From Chryseobacterium arachidis (GTDB taxonomy: Bacteria; Bacteroidota; Bacteroidia; Flavobacteriales; Weeksellaceae), in the NCBI RefSeq assembly GCF_900129245.1, contig NZ_FQUT01000002.1, forward strand, positions 248,001 through 312,000: a stretch of DNA of 64,000 nt. Reading direction: 5' to 3'. The position numbers and the translations under genes are program-made. The notes beneath the pieces were generated by a model, which did no database searches, was not told where the DNA came from, and was given only the letters and a program-made list of their open reading frames with translations. This document shows positions 62,978 to 64,000 of the stretch, piece by piece; the first letter of the stretch is position 1; each line of letters opens with the position of its first letter.

Positions 62978-63646
62978 ATGATAGTTGGTTCTGGCCTTGT
63001 CGCAAATTCACTAAAAAACATAGACTCCGAAGATATTTTATTCTTTGCTTCGGGAGTTTCCAATTCCCTGGAAACAAGAAGTTCAGAATTTGAAAGAGAA
63101 TTTTCACTTTTAAAAAATAGTATTAAGGCTAATAGCACAAGCAAGCTGGTATATTTTTCTACCTTAAGTGTAAACGACCAATCTAAGCAGGACAGCCAGT
63201 ATGTTTTGCACAAACTGCATATTGAAGATTATATTAAAAACAATTGTGACAATTACCTGATCCTGAGAATCGGAAATATCGTAGGAAATGGCGGAAATCC
63301 GAATACTTTGTTTAATTTTCTGAAAAATCAGATTACAAATAACATTCAGTTTAAAGTGCATAACAAAGCAAGAAGGCTTTTACTGGATATTGATGATATT
63401 GCAAAATTTTTATACACCAACTGTATCGACACAAAGAATAAAACACTTAATTTCGCTTATCCCTATTATTATGATTTAAAAGAAATTATCGATGCTATCC
63501 AGCAACAGATAAAGAAAGATGCAGATTATACCGAATCTGAGGAAGGAGACTTTTACAAAGTGGAATTTGATGAAACCACAAATATTTTTTTTGAAGGAAT
63601 AAATTCAGATCAATATTTAAAGACTTTAGCTGAAAAATATATTTAA
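62978..63646 (+). CDS. Short NAD-dependent epimerase/dehydratase-like protein
   Basis: 222-aa Rossmann protein with a short start, MIVGSGLVANSL, holding the dinucleotide glycines. LVYFSTLSVNDQ resembles the SDR active-site strand, and YVLHKLHIEDYI the Tyr-x3-Lys motif (YVLHK). LILRIGNIVGNGG is the extended-SDR substrate loop. It is shorter than normal extended SDRs (about 300 aa). It may make or modify a nucleotide sugar for the locus, product unknown. Confidence 0.8.
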   Translation: MIVGSGLVANSLKNIDSEDILFFASGVSNSLETRSSEFEREFSLLKNSIKANSTSKLVYFSTLSVNDQSKQDSQYVLHKLHIEDYIKNNCDNYLILRIGNIVGNGGNPNTLFNFLKNQITNNIQFKVHNKARRLLLDIDDIAKFLYTNCIDTKNKTLNFAYPYYYDLKEIIDAIQQQIKKDADYTESEEGDFYKVEFDETTNIFFEGINSDQYLKTLAEKYI

Positions 63647-63655
63647 TAAACACAC

Positions 63656-64000
63656 ATGCCTAAAATTTATTTCATTATCGTTACTTATAATGCCATGAAA
63701 TGGGCAGAGAAATGCTTTACCAGCCTTAGAAAATCTTCTGTTCCTGTACATTGTATTGTTATTGATAATGGTTCCACAGACGGTACCCAAGATTATATAA
63801 AAAGTCATTTTCCTGAAGTGTCTTTCCTACAGTCTGAAAAAAACTTAGGATTCGGAAAAGCCAACAACATTGGAATAGAACAGGCTTATAAAGAAGGTGC
63901 CGATTTTGTTTACTTAATGAATCAGGATGCCTGGCTCTACGAAGATAGCCTTGAAAAACTTTTGAACGTTTACAATTCTCATCAAAATAAAGAAGAAATC
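63656..64000 (+). CDS. Family 2 glycosyltransferase, rhamnosyltransferase-like (partial)
   Basis: An ATG at 63656, 9 bases after the previous stop, opens a frame that runs off the window end (115 codons). It shows VTYNAMKWAEKCFTSL, IDNGSTDGT, EKNLGFGKANNIGI and LMNQDAW, typical of WbbL-type family 2 glycosyltransferases. The C-terminal part is missing, so the exact type is unsure. Confidence 0.85.
   Translation, partial: MPKIYFIIVTYNAMKWAEKCFTSLRKSSVPVHCIVIDNGSTDGTQDYIKSHFPEVSFLQSEKNLGFGKANNIGIEQAYKEGADFVYLMNQDAWLYEDSLEKLLNVYNSHQNKEEI

Overview
The window looks like chromosomal sequence from a Bacteroidota bacterium of the Flavobacteriia, most likely a Chryseobacterium-type member of the Weeksellaceae. 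The base composition is AT-rich. Promoters carry the Bacteroidota -7 box TAnnTTTG with a TTG-type -33 box, and many genes lack a Shine-Dalgarno sequence. There are two SusC/SusD pairs, a type IX secretion (T9SS) C-terminal sorting domain, BshC (bacillithiol) and the rimP-nusA-infB order. The genus is an inference from gene content and style; no 16S gene is present.

Layout. 1-7.1 kb: a plus-strand stress-type run (large catalase with a DJ-1-like tail, zinc alcohol dehydrogenase, SDR, a 57-aa lipoprotein, FAD oxidoreductase with a Rieske domain, duplicated DUF6766 membrane protein). 7.5-8.4 kb: a small unknown protein, then rpsT with two identical tRNA-Glu genes. 8.5-12.3 kb: a FadR-type regulator with twin operators and an Fsr-like MFS exporter, then an NAD(P)-binding oxidoreductase and an AraC regulator on the minus strand. 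12.4-18.8 kb: a minus-strand vitamin B12 uptake operon under a cobalamin riboswitch (BtuB-like receptor, BtuG-like propeller lipoprotein, surface lipoprotein, T9SS-sorted DUF5074 protein). 19.0-27.6 kb: a minus-strand metal and redox region: outer-membrane barrel, MbnH-like diheme enzyme, MbnP-like lipoprotein, exported superoxide dismutase, SCO and YHS proteins, two paralogous small proteins with aligned cysteines, a heavy-metal P1B ATPase and a Fur-family regulator. 27.7-32.3 kb: a SusC/SusD pair preceded by a SAM-I riboswitch and a candidate terminator. 32.6-42.3 kb: core genes (aroQ, pckA, GYDIA-type GHMP kinase, fabD, LysM protein, bshC, putative porin). 42.4-46.7 kb: a second SusC/SusD pair, visibly AT-richer. 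47.0-51.8 kb: rimP-nusA-infB. 52.2-64 kb: a plus-strand surface-polysaccharide locus (ugd, rfbB, rfbA, ABC exporter, sugar aminotransferase and acyltransferase, at least five glycosyltransferase-type genes), cut by the window end.

The most interesting parts are the copper/redox region with its twin small Cys proteins, the SAM-riboswitch-controlled SusCD pair (which suggests a methionine- or sulfur-related TonB substrate), and the B12 operon whose accessory surface proteins differ from the Bacteroides set. Short imperfect or perfect inverted repeats, probably dispersed non-coding elements, sit in at least five intergenic gaps. No CRISPR array, prophage, transposase or rRNA gene was seen.
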